Shown here one piece after another: positions 1-7,897 of a stretch of DNA of 58,372 bases. Each line of letters begins with the position of its first letter. Position 1 is the first letter of the stretch. The notes under the pieces are model-generated. The model was not told the origin of the DNA and ran no database searches. It saw only the letters and a list, made by a program, of their open reading frames with translations. A program made the position numbers and the translations under genes. Origin of the DNA: Lachnospiraceae bacterium (GTDB taxonomy: Bacteria; Bacillota; Clostridia; Lachnospirales; Lachnospiraceae); the NCBI GenBank assembly GCA_016291655.1, contig JAEEYF010000020.1:1-58372 (forward strand). The letters run 5' to 3'.

Positions 1-102
1 CCTTAAGTTTGAAAATCAATGTTAATTGAATTTTCAGGGTTGTTTAGCTGTTTAATTATCAAGGTTCTTTTTGCGTTTTGCTCTCTCGCAAAGCGCTCGA
101 TT
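1..102 (-). promoter_or_regulatory. Probable rRNA operon leader (leftward), truncated by window edge
   Basis: Read leftward this stretch has the shape of a Firmicutes 16S leader: a CTTGATAATTAAACAGC-like motif at 47-63 resembles the CTTTGAAAACTAAACAA processing-leader motif upstream of 16S genes, and it follows two tandem strong promoters. No protein gene is visible. The 16S gene itself would start just left of position 1, so the assignment is inference from promoter architecture plus leader motif. Confidence 0.55.
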
Positions 103-131
103 AGATTACCACCGTTTTGAAACTTTGTCAA
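103..131 (-). promoter_or_regulatory. Proximal promoter of probable rrn operon (P2)
   Basis: On the minus strand a TTGACA -35 box (126-131) is followed after exactly 17 bases by a TAATCT -10 box (103-108). An A/T-tract region (about 132-150) directly upstream looks like an UP element. A strong constitutive promoter with an UP element, placed behind a second similar one, is typical of rRNA operons. Confidence 0.7.
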
Positions 132-225
132 CAACTTTTTTTAAAAGTTTTTGAAACTCATTTTTCATTCTGCCCGAATGTTTACCGTTTCATCGTTGCT
201 TTCCGTTTTTTGCGGTGCGAGCGAT

Positions 226-254
226 ATATTACTCCCGAAACAGCTTTTTGTCAA
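226..254 (-). promoter_or_regulatory. Distal promoter of probable rrn operon (P1)
   Basis: On the minus strand a perfect TTGACA (249-254), 17-base spacer and TAATAT -10 box (226-231). It lies about 120 bases upstream of the second promoter, the usual tandem arrangement of rrn promoters. Both point left, away from the RNase H gene. Confidence 0.65.
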
Positions 255-336
255 CACCGTTTTTCTTATTTTTTTAAAAATATCCACAATTCCCATTTCG
301 TCCCGTTTTCCGCCCGATTAGTTTGTACATTTTTGA

Positions 337-364
337 TAAAAAAACAGAGGCCGAAGACCTCTGT
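337..364 (-). terminator. Terminator of the mgtE-RNase H transcript
   Basis: Minus-strand stem ACAGAGG/CCTCTGT (arms 358-364 and 344-350) with a seven-base loop, followed by a run of T. It lies ten bases behind the RNase H stop codon and separates it from the rrn promoters. Confidence 0.85.
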
Positions 365-373
365 CACTTCCTG

Positions 374-796
374 TTATTCCGCCACAAGGGCTGATTTGGC
401 CAGCTTGTCGGCCATCTCATTGTATCTGTCTCCCGTATGGGCCGCGATCTTTCTGAAGCCGATCTTGACCTGTGCTCCGGACTTGCGCATATAATCCGCA
501 TAGCCTTGGGTGTATTTGTTCTTCGCTTTCCAGCCTCCGGTCGCCCACATCTCTATGCCCATATAGTCATAGCAGATCTCGAGTTCCGTGTAGCCGTGAG
601 CTTTGGCCCATTTCACCGCATTCATCGCACCGAGCATCTCTCCGGCAACGTTACGGATGTTTGCCACCTCCGGGTCGTTTCCCGCTCCGGACAGCGTTGT
701 CTCCTCACCGTTGGGTTCAAGTATCACGCAGCCATAGGCATATTTACCGAGGGTCGGTTCAAAGCTGCCGTCAACAAAAGCTGTCAGTTTTTCCAT
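374..796 (-). CDS. RNase H family protein (RNase HI fold)
   Basis: A 140-residue protein made of a single RNase H domain. The four expected acidic residues are visible: Asp in AFVDGSF near residue 9, Glu in VAGEMLGA, Asp in CYDYMG and Asp in HTGDRYNEMAD near the C-terminus, so it should be catalytically competent against RNA in RNA-DNA hybrids. It lacks the N-terminal viroplasmin (RNA-binding) domain often fused to this subfamily. It follows mgtE by 41 bases on the same strand and is closed by a clear terminator, so the two are probably co-transcribed. The cellular role (primer or R-loop removal) is inferred from family. Confidence 0.85.
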   Translation of the reverse strand: MEKLTAFVDGSFEPTLGKYAYGCVILEPNGEETTLSGAGNDPEVANIRNVAGEMLGAMNAVKWAKAHGYTELEICYDYMGIEMWATGGWKAKNKYTQGYADYMRKSGAQVKIGFRKIAAHTGDRYNEMADKLAKSALVAE

Positions 797-837
797 CAGT
801 CCTCCAAATATATGCGCGATCGAGCCGGGCAGGAGGG

Positions 838-2457
838 CTACAGCCCCATCAGTTCCACCAGCAGGATCTTTGCAAGTGTATAATAGGTAACAACCGCTAC
901 AAGGTCGTTCATGGTCGTGATCAACGGACCCGAAGCGACTGCAGGGTCAAATTTCAATTTCTTGAGCAACATGGGGATCGAAGCTCCCACAAAGGATGAG
1001 ATGATCATCGCGAGACAAAGAGACGCGCCCACGCAACCCGAGATGGCAAAGCCATACCACCAGGGTGCATCCTTAATGAAATGCATATAAAGTCCCACGA
1101 AGCCCAGCGCCAACACTCCGAGCAGAAGACCGTTCGCAGCTCCCACGCGCATTTCCTTGAATATGAAGCCCCGCTTTTCATGTCCCGAGATCGTTCCGTC
1201 CATAAGAACACGGATAGTCACGGCAAGAGACTGGGTGCCCACATTACCGGCCATTCCGAGAATCAGCGACTGGAAGCTCACTATGATCGCGACTTCCTTG
1301 ACCACATTCTCAAAGAGTCCCACAACTCCCGAAACTCCCATGGCAAGCAGCAAAAGTAGGATCAGCCAGGGCAGACGCTTTCTCATACTGTCTTTCAGTT
1401 TTTCGTTTATATCGGCCTCTTCGGTAAGACCTGCCAGCTTTGCATAGTCTTCGCCCAATTCATCGTCAACGGCTTCTACGATGTCTGTTGACGTGATGAC
1501 GCCTATGATATGGCGATCGTCATCCACAACGGGAAGCGAATCCTCTGCATATGCCTTCAAGTCTTCGATGCAGTCACTGATATTCTCGTTTGCGTCTATG
1601 CACGGGTAACCTGTACTGATGATCTCTTCCAGCGCGGTATCCTTGCGCGCAACGATCAGGTCTCTAAGCTCGATCGCTCCGTAGTATTTGCCGTCGTCGC
1701 CGTCGTCATAGACATATATCGTATTGATGTTGTCGTTCTCGCCCGCCTGTTCGATAAGAGAACGCATTGCTTCTTTAATTGTTGCGCTCTTGGGAATGGA
1801 AACATAATTGGTCGTCATCATGCTTCCGACTTTGTCATCGTCATAGGACCTGATCAGGTTGATGTCTTCCGTCGCCTCAGGCTCCATAAGGGAGATGATC
1901 TGTTCTCGCGTCTCCTCATCTTCGATCTCTTCGAGGACATCGACAGCATCGTCGGCATCCATGTTTTCGATGACATTGGCTGCTTTTTCCAGACCCAGTT
2001 CTTCCAGGTAGCCGGAAACGTCGTCCAAGTAGGCAAAGATCTCGGAAACGCGCTCATCGCCCAATATCTTGTACAGTCTGATACGGTCCGCCTTGCTGAG
2101 GTTGGTCAGTGCTGCAGCTATATCGTTCTCATGGTAATTGTCCAGTTCCGAACGAATGAAATCCTCATCACTTTCTCCCTGAATGATCTCAAGGATCTCC
2201 TGAGTGATGTTCCGCTCTTCTTCCTGATCCGCTTCGCTTCCTTCTTCGGTTTCTGCCTGATCCTCTGCCTTAATGTCCTCTGCAGCCTCATCTGACGTTT
2301 GTTCATCTGCCGTCTCTTTATCGGCGTATTCGGGGGCAGGCTCATAATCTTCGTTTTCTTTTATCTCATTTAGTACGGTATCATGAAAATCCGGAATTTC
2401 ACGTTCTTTCAGGTCATCACGGTCCGTTTTTTCAAGCTCGGTTTTGTTATCTTCCAT
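838..2457 (-). CDS. mgtE: Magnesium transporter MgtE
   Basis: A 539-residue MgtE-type Mg2+ channel. Residues 1 to about 80 are a very acidic, Glu/Asp-rich extension not needed in the family; then the MgtE N domain (helical, about 85-215), two CBS domains (about 215-335, with LPVVDDDRHIIGVI) and five membrane helices to the end. The family signature GNVGTQSLAVT and the pore-helix stretch DPAVASGPLITTMND with its conserved Asp are present. In the family the N and CBS domains sense cytoplasmic Mg2+ and gate the pore. The ATG start has GAAAGGCGGG upstream. The acidic tail could add metal sensing, but that is a guess. Confidence 0.95.
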   Translation of the reverse strand: MEDNKTELEKTDRDDLKEREIPDFHDTVLNEIKENEDYEPAPEYADKETADEQTSDEAAEDIKAEDQAETEEGSEADQEEERNITQEILEIIQGESDEDFIRSELDNYHENDIAAALTNLSKADRIRLYKILGDERVSEIFAYLDDVSGYLEELGLEKAANVIENMDADDAVDVLEEIEDEETREQIISLMEPEATEDINLIRSYDDDKVGSMMTTNYVSIPKSATIKEAMRSLIEQAGENDNINTIYVYDDGDDGKYYGAIELRDLIVARKDTALEEIISTGYPCIDANENISDCIEDLKAYAEDSLPVVDDDRHIIGVITSTDIVEAVDDELGEDYAKLAGLTEEADINEKLKDSMRKRLPWLILLLLLAMGVSGVVGLFENVVKEVAIIVSFQSLILGMAGNVGTQSLAVTIRVLMDGTISGHEKRGFIFKEMRVGAANGLLLGVLALGFVGLYMHFIKDAPWWYGFAISGCVGASLCLAMIISSFVGASIPMLLKKLKFDPAVASGPLITTMNDLVAVVTYYTLAKILLVELMGL

Positions 2458-2507
2458 ACTCTGCCCGCCTTTCGATGTATTTGCTTTTAAAGCGTATATT
2501 CCATAAA

Positions 2508-2536
2508 ATTTTACATCAAAGCCCCCTCAAAGTAAA
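2508..2536 (-). promoter_or_regulatory. Probable mgtE promoter
   Basis: Minus-strand TTTACT (2531-2536), 17-base spacer, TAAAAT (2508-2513), about 50 bases before the mgtE start. The remaining bases up to 2673 hold no gene and no clear terminator for the pilus operon. No Mg2+ riboswitch could be recognised. Confidence 0.45.
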
Positions 2537-2673
2537 GATTTTGGCAAAAAAAGAAGAAAATCGGTGATCACGACCTTAAGATAAAAAAGATTGCCAAGAA
2601 ATCCTGTCTATAATTTGAGCACATAGAAATAACAGATAGTCGAAACCCCGTATTTTCTTACTTTTTGCGTATG

Positions 2674-3753
2674 TCAACCTGTTATTGCACAGGTTTTATA
2701 GATAAACTCGTTTTCTGCGATGCTGATCCTGTCATTATTGAACAGTCCATATTCCTCGCCGGGCACGAGATACTCCCCGTTAACCTTTGTCCCGTTTGTG
2801 GAATTCAAGTCCACAAGCGCCACTCCTCCTTCAGTCTTCCTGAACTCCGCGTGCAGGCGGCTCACATTCCCGCCCGCAGGCATATAATCCGTGTGCCCGG
2901 AGAGACTTCCGATCATAAAAGGCAGTTTATCGATTATCGTTTTTTCATCGTTGTTCACACCGATGAGGCAGGGATTGCACTCCTGTTTCCTCACGGTGAG
3001 AAGCACGGTGTCTTGAGAATCTTCACCGAAAAACCTCTCCGGTTCTTTAACCACGGTACCCACTTCCCGCTCCTTTTTCTTTTTAAACATCCCCGTAAAC
3101 CAGCTTTTTATGGACGGTTCGGGCTTGGCAACAAGAGGGATTGGTTCTTTTTCCGTTTCCGTAACCGTTTTTTCCTTATATAAAACCCTCGTCGGGGCAG
3201 GAGCTTCTTTTTCGATCCTTTCCTTGAGTGCCGCTATTCCCCGTTCTTCCTTCATTACCAGGATATAGCAGTCATATAACAGGGCAACCGCTTTTTTGTC
3301 ATCGTAGTCTACCCTGTTGAGCATATATTCAAAGAACGTCTCAGCCTGTTTAGACACGCTCTTTTTAAAGCCGGGAAGATAGATAAATCCGGCCTTGTAA
3401 TCGGATATATTAATAAACACGCATTCCGGATCCAATACAAGATCATCGGGATCCAGCAGCAGTTCCTCAGTCTCTTCGAATGCCGCCACAAAGCTTTTAA
3501 GTATGGCAGTGAGCCTTGCATTGTCTATTGAAAGAGTCCTGAATACCAGCTCCATCGATTTCATTCCGCCCACAAAGTATTTGCAGGAGGCTTCGCCGCC
3601 CTCCACACTAAGATCCACCTTTAAGAGGGCTGAAGTGTTGTTGTTTTCAAGCATCTTTAACTTGTACAGATCGTCTATGCCTGACTGAAACGGCAGGAGC
3701 ATATAGGTCTGAAGATAATCCCTTATGTATTTTCCTTGTAATCCTTCTTTCAT
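2674..3753 (-). CDS. FHA-domain protein with DUF6382-type N-terminus
   Basis: A 359-residue cytoplasmic protein. The N-terminal ~200 residues resemble the DUF6382 region often fused to FHA domains in Clostridia; a basic linker (MFKKKKER) follows, and the last ~100 residues form an FHA phosphothreonine-binding domain with the NVSRLHAEF and DLNSTNGTKVNG signatures. I start it at 3753, where ATGA overlaps the stop of the preceding gene behind AAAGGAGAG; an in-frame ATG at 3774 lacks such a site. As the last gene of the pilus operon it may couple Ser/Thr phosphorylation to pilus assembly, which is inference; no kinase gene is adjacent. Confidence 0.8.
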   Translation of the reverse strand: MKEGLQGKYIRDYLQTYMLLPFQSGIDDLYKLKMLENNNTSALLKVDLSVEGGEASCKYFVGGMKSMELVFRTLSIDNARLTAILKSFVAAFEETEELLLDPDDLVLDPECVFINISDYKAGFIYLPGFKKSVSKQAETFFEYMLNRVDYDDKKAVALLYDCYILVMKEERGIAALKERIEKEAPAPTRVLYKEKTVTETEKEPIPLVAKPEPSIKSWFTGMFKKKKEREVGTVVKEPERFFGEDSQDTVLLTVRKQECNPCLIGVNNDEKTIIDKLPFMIGSLSGHTDYMPAGGNVSRLHAEFRKTEGGVALVDLNSTNGTKVNGEYLVPGEEYGLFNNDRISIAENEFIYKTCAITG

Positions 3754-3965
3754 TTCTCTCCTTTTGCGCCGCATATCAGGCGCTCAAGCCTCATGGTGTT
3801 ACCCGTCACCCCGCTGTCTGCTGCCTCCGTGATGCACTTTTCACTATAGGTCTCAACTTTTCCGTACAAACTCAGGGTATAGGTTATGACGGAAAATATC
3901 ATCATGATCAAGACACTCATGACCAAAGTTGTTTCCACGGTGTAATATGCCTTCAACCTTTTCAT
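3750..3965 (-). CDS. Small TadE-like pseudopilin-type membrane protein
   Basis: A 71-residue protein with a short basic N-terminus (MKRLKAYYTVETTLV), one hydrophobic helix (about 13-35) and a small polar C-terminus. The VET motif followed by the helix resembles TadE-type and prepilin-type sequences, in which Glu near the start of the helix is characteristic. Both ends overlap their neighbours by ATGA-type junctions, indicating tight translational coupling within the pilus operon. Probably a minor pilin-like component; exact role unknown. Confidence 0.65.
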   Translation of the reverse strand: MKRLKAYYTVETTLVMSVLIMMIFSVITYTLSLYGKVETYSEKCITEAADSGVTGNTMRLERLICGAKGEK

Positions 3966-4414
3966 ACGCTTACCCTCTCCGCAACTTCAAGGATCGCTCC
4001 TCCCGCAAGAAGGAAAGGCAAAAAGGGAAGCGCTGTCTTAATGGTTGCCCGTTTCACGAGCATCAGAACTATGCCCGTGACCGCGCTTAAAACCAGCGCT
4101 ACCAGCCAGATCGCCATTACCCTGTCCCAGTCTGCCACAAGTCCCATCGATGTCAGGACGAGGCCGTCTCCGATCCCCATTTTTCCTTTCGATCCAAACG
4201 ATACCGCAAGCGCAAAAACTCCCGGAAGTATCCCCGTAAGTACGGCAACCGGAGAGCGGTGCATATAGACACACAACCCCAGATTTATCAGTACCAGTAC
4301 CAAAACAGGTATCAGACTCACACTTTTCTTCTTTATATCCTGAAACGAAAGAAATCCCAGCACTCCGCCGTTCAAGGCAAGTGTTACAAACTCCGTCAGA
4401 TCGCTTTCACTCAT
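3962..4414 (-). CDS. A24-type prepilin peptidase
   Basis: A 150-residue polytopic membrane protein of the A24 aspartic prepilin peptidase family (TadV/CpaA type, without the N-terminal methylase domain). The two catalytic aspartates are visible in FQDIKKKSVS (about residue 26) and in the family motif GKMGIGDGL (about residue 78). It should cleave the leader of the Flp-like pilin at 7709-7873 and of the TadE-like proteins in the cytoplasmic membrane. It overlaps the next gene by four bases. Confidence 0.85.
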   Translation of the reverse strand: MSESDLTEFVTLALNGGVLGFLSFQDIKKKSVSLIPVLVLVLINLGLCVYMHRSPVAVLTGILPGVFALAVSFGSKGKMGIGDGLVLTSMGLVADWDRVMAIWLVALVLSAVTGIVLMLVKRATIKTALPFLPFLLAGGAILEVAERVSV

Positions 4415-4430
4415 GTTTTACCTCCGTCCT

Positions 4431-5270
4431 TCATTCCTCTTTTTGCTCTTCGACAGCTCCGCATACGCTGCAGGGCTTCATTCCCTTGACCTCCTCAAGG
4501 CTCACTTCTTTCACATTCCTTTTTAACGAACGGCAGTCCGCGCAGAGGTGGTACTTCGTTCCGTATGCCGTGATAAAGACCTTATTTCCGCGTGTCGCAT
4601 CACTGCAATGGCTGCAAAGCCCGTACTTTTTCCCGTCGCGGTTTCTCCGCTCATTCAACTCCGAGATATCGATCGCTTCTGCCTTTACCGAAAGATGGGA
4701 GCAGGTGAGACTGCGATGATAGACGCTCCCGCTTTCGGTCACATAGACTTTTTCGCTTTCTGCGTCAGCCGCTTCCTCCCCTTCTTTCTTGGGTGCAAAT
4801 ACGTTCGGATCCCATATGCCTGTGTTTGCACGGATCTTGAAGCTCTGCTCCACAGGCAGGGTAAACTTTCCGAAGAAAGGCGCTGCGATGGGAAGTTTTG
4901 CTGTTACTTCTATTTTATAGACCGATTCTTCCTGTTCCTCGAAGGAGATCCTGAGCTCTTTGTACAGGTCCTCCCTGCCGGAAAGCACTCCTGCATATAG
5001 GGACGGGAGCCATACGTATTTCGCATCCTCGCATTTTTCACCGCAGGAATCTCTTACGGGATATCCGGCAGAAGAAAGCATTCCGGCCGTCTTCGAAACG
5101 CTCAAGATCATATTCAGCGTCAAAAGTATCCCCAGGAACAATTGCCATATCATCCATATGGATAAAAAGAACAGGGGAAAAACGATCGATGCTTCAACCG
5201 TAACCGAAGCTTTCAGCCTTGAGTGCCCTCCGTTGTCTGTTCTGTTATAAAATTTTAATAGAGTGCTCAC
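4431..5270 (-). CDS. TadE-like protein with two C-terminal Cys/His repeats
   Basis: A 279-residue protein: TadE-like N-terminus with SVTVEASIVFPL leading into one membrane helix (about 20-50), a beta-rich middle, then two copies of a small motif, about 174-222 and 230-270, each with Y.T..G..YH, a central Cys and a closing CxxC (YGLCSHC, KPCSVC). The motif resembles the zinc-ribbon-like Ada-type domain found on secreted clostridial proteins. Start is GTG at 5268-5270 with AGGA upstream. It should be a minor pilus or secretion component with an extracytoplasmic metal-binding or disulfide-bearing tail. TadE identity is well supported, the metal role is inference. Confidence 0.75.
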   Translation of the reverse strand: MSTLLKFYNRTDNGGHSRLKASVTVEASIVFPLFFLSIWMIWQLFLGILLTLNMILSVSKTAGMLSSAGYPVRDSCGEKCEDAKYVWLPSLYAGVLSGREDLYKELRISFEEQEESVYKIEVTAKLPIAAPFFGKFTLPVEQSFKIRANTGIWDPNVFAPKKEGEEAADAESEKVYVTESGSVYHRSLTCSHLSVKAEAIDISELNERRNRDGKKYGLCSHCSDATRGNKVFITAYGTKYHLCADCRSLKRNVKEVSLEEVKGMKPCSVCGAVEEQKEE

Positions 5271-5325
5271 TTCGTCCTATGCCCCCGGAAGGAATCAAAA
5301 CTCAGAACAGACAACGGAAAGCACT

Positions 5326-7737
5326 TCAATAACTTCTTTCCGTTTTAAATCTTGTATTGTATGCGGCAGGTCCAAAAAATCCCGTGTCAAATTTTTTCAG
5401 GGAATCCACGGTTGCAGTAAAACTCCAGTCCGTCACCGCATTCTTCATCCTGAAGCTTTCCCTGTATTTAAGACGGATGTTCTCCTGAACGATGTCTGCG
5501 ATCCTCATCTCTTTTTTCTGCAGATCCTCGAAAAAAGACAGGACCGTAATATAATGCATATATCCCACTCCGCCTGCACTGTTGTCGGAGATCATCCCGG
5601 CCTTTGCCTGCACTCTTTCTCCCGTCATCGTCAATATCTCCGCGATATTGATGTTCCCTTTGGGCGAAAATACAGGGATCTTCTTTCCCATGAGCAGGGC
5701 GCTGACTTCAACCAATGCCTCTTCAACAGCCCAAACCGTGAGCACGAGATACTTTACGGCATAAAACAGCGCCGGAAGTCCGGTAAAACCCGATATTGAG
5801 GAAGCAAGCGCGGTCGCCTGTCCGTTCCTTTCTCCGTCCGCGATCAGGGCCGCAAAGGTGAACACCGTCCGAAACGCAGTCAGTTTAAGCACCGCTGAAG
5901 CAAGATTCTCCGCATCACTCTTCCTGCCGCAAAGAACATACTCTCTTTCATAAGCCAGACGAGTGTCCGTCAGTTGCTCCGTTTGATGTGAAAATCTATT
6001 TACCATCCAGACCTCGGTCAGAAGATCGCTCGTCAGCTCCTTCCCCGCGTTTTCCAGCATTTTTGCGGGATCCTTCTCCTTAAAGAACTCCCCCATCTCC
6101 GAAAATCGGGAGAACAGATCGTGATCCGCCGAGGCCCACTCTCCCCCTGAAGGGAGATCGAGACCGTTCAATTCCTTATCCGACACATCTTTTACGCCCA
6201 CATATTTAAGGAGTCCCTCCGACATGCCCTTAAGCAAGGTTTCCTTAATGTTTTCTCCTGTTTCTCCGTTGGTCTTAAGGCCTGTGTAATTAAACTTAAG
6301 CTTTTCGTAATCTACCTTATCAAAATGCTCTACTGCGCTTTTAAGTTCCTCTCTCATCCCGCCGTTCACGTCAGCATCTCCCGAAAGTCCCGTCATCCCG
6401 AGATTCAGAATGTCATTTTGCAGGTTTTGCATCATCCCCGTCGTGTCATAGCCGGATTTTTCCAAAGTAGCATAGGCTCTAAGCTCCAGCGCATCTTCCG
6501 TAAGGCTTTTTGCGATCTCACCCGGCAAGCCCTCTATGCCTTCAAGAAAAGCCTCGTACTCATCCGCAGCTCTTTGGGCTATCTCCTGCTTTACCCTTAC
6601 TTCCAGCAGGCAGGTATAGGCATTCTTGGCTGCCCGATATCCCTCATCCGCCATCCGGACGACTAAGGAATACATTCCCTTTGAGTCCGATTTCATACTT
6701 TCGCATCCGGCTTCCATTTCCTTAAGCACACGCATGCCTTCCCTGTAGGCTTCAGTCTTTTCGGCTATTACATCCTTCAGCCGGGCGATCTCTTCAGAAA
6801 CCTCATCCTTCTCTTTCTTATGACTGCCTTCCCGGGCCTTTAGTTCCGAGAGGATCAGTTCCTGCCGCTCCAACTCTTCGTAGTTTTCTTTCAAGGTCTT
6901 TTCCAGCTTCTTCATAAGCTTTTTCTGAAAAGCTATGTTTGCTTCCTCGCTATCGATCCTGTCAAGCAGATCCAGGCAGTTCTCCGCTATCTTTGTCACA
7001 TAGAGGATGTTTCCCCGCACGGCGTCGTACACAAGCCCGCTTCCGTATGTAGACCGCATATATGCTTCATCCTTAACCCCAATGCTCTTAAGGAAGCCGG
7101 GTTCAACCGCGAGATTTCCTTCCTCATCTGCATATAGTCCGTTTTCAGTCGTAGCTATCCCGTCCACCAACGTCATCAGTCTAAGGATCTCCCTTGTGAC
7201 CGCCGCTGCCGCCTCCATGGTCTCTGCCTGCCTGTCATACACTTCCTGCAGAACTTTACCGTGTTTGAACATCTCGTTTTGAGTAAAGCTTTCAAGAAAA
7301 AACTCCACGCCTTCATACATAGCCTGATCATGTATCTGCTGCCTTAGGCCCGCACTGTCGCTGTTAAGAAGTGTTCCCGCCCGGTCCAGGGTGATCTTTA
7401 CGTTTTCTCCGCCCAAAATGTCTCCCTCAGATTTTTCATAGCTGTAGGAAAGAAAGTCCAGCAGCTCGTTTTCGGTTTTCTTCATATCAGCCTCTGTCTT
7501 TCCGTAGCCCGCATCCACGGCCAGAAACCCGTATTCCTTAAATAAGGGATAATAGTACTCGCCCGCCAGAGAATCCGACGCGAGTTCCGACAGCATTGCG
7601 AGCTTTGCTTTTGCCGCCGTGATCCTCGCTCCCTCCAAAACCGTAAAAATGAAGGAGATCATAAAGATCAAAAGAAAACTCAGAAAGACGGTAATGCTTC
7701 CGCTGTATTCAATTGAGGATCGTTCTCGTATTTGCAT
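5326..7737 (-). CDS. DUF5702-type pilus-operon protein
   Basis: An 803-residue protein. It starts with GSITVFLSFLLIFMISFIFTVLEGAR, a TadE/TadG-like signal-anchor helix (about 12-35), followed by a long mostly helical part with a strong coiled coil (about 255-350), and a C-terminal region with small hydrophobic stretches. This layout matches the DUF5702 proteins found in Tad loci of Clostridia. Its start overlaps the Flp-like pilin gene by 29 bases and lacks a good ribosome site, so translation is probably coupled. It is likely a TadG-like extracytoplasmic pilus component; the biochemical function is unknown. Confidence 0.7.
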   Translation of the reverse strand: MQIRERSSIEYSGSITVFLSFLLIFMISFIFTVLEGARITAAKAKLAMLSELASDSLAGEYYYPLFKEYGFLAVDAGYGKTEADMKKTENELLDFLSYSYEKSEGDILGGENVKITLDRAGTLLNSDSAGLRQQIHDQAMYEGVEFFLESFTQNEMFKHGKVLQEVYDRQAETMEAAAAVTREILRLMTLVDGIATTENGLYADEEGNLAVEPGFLKSIGVKDEAYMRSTYGSGLVYDAVRGNILYVTKIAENCLDLLDRIDSEEANIAFQKKLMKKLEKTLKENYEELERQELILSELKAREGSHKKEKDEVSEEIARLKDVIAEKTEAYREGMRVLKEMEAGCESMKSDSKGMYSLVVRMADEGYRAAKNAYTCLLEVRVKQEIAQRAADEYEAFLEGIEGLPGEIAKSLTEDALELRAYATLEKSGYDTTGMMQNLQNDILNLGMTGLSGDADVNGGMREELKSAVEHFDKVDYEKLKFNYTGLKTNGETGENIKETLLKGMSEGLLKYVGVKDVSDKELNGLDLPSGGEWASADHDLFSRFSEMGEFFKEKDPAKMLENAGKELTSDLLTEVWMVNRFSHQTEQLTDTRLAYEREYVLCGRKSDAENLASAVLKLTAFRTVFTFAALIADGERNGQATALASSISGFTGLPALFYAVKYLVLTVWAVEEALVEVSALLMGKKIPVFSPKGNINIAEILTMTGERVQAKAGMISDNSAGGVGYMHYITVLSFFEDLQKKEMRIADIVQENIRLKYRESFRMKNAVTDWSFTATVDSLKKFDTGFFGPAAYNTRFKTERSY

Positions 7738-7873
7738 TTATCTTCGAAAAAATATTGTTTACAATTGCGGTAAGCTGATCCTTAAAGATCAGAACAAGAG
7801 CTATGAGCACCACCAATATAAGAATGATCTCCACCACGCCCACAGCAGACACTTCAAATTTCCTTCTGTTCAT
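7709..7873 (-). CDS. Flp-type pilin (Flp1-like), 54 residues
   Basis: A short gene beginning MNRRKFEVSAVGVVEIILIL, with a basic leader, a Glu a few residues into the hydrophobic helix (VGVVEII) and one long helix ending in a short polar tail. This is the form of type IVb Flp pilins of Tad systems. AAAGGAG lies five bases before the ATG. It sits between TadC and the large DUF5702-type gene, the expected place for the major pilin. The A24 peptidase encoded downstream would process it. The 3' end overlaps the next start by 29 bases. Confidence 0.8.
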   Translation of the reverse strand: MNRRKFEVSAVGVVEIILILVVLIALVLIFKDQLTAIVNNIFSKINANTRTILN

Positions 7874-7897
7874 AAAAACTCCTTTAAAAGAATTATC

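Noticed and set aside
117-494. A 125-codon plus-strand frame across the left end
   Set aside because: It runs through both rrn-type promoters, the terminator and antisense to the RNase H gene, and has no ribosome site.
2590-2673. Plus-strand or minus-strand promoter near 2600-2670
   Set aside because: TATAAT at about 2609 has no -35 at proper spacing and no gene follows; TTGACA at about 2672 points toward mgtE without a good -10 box.
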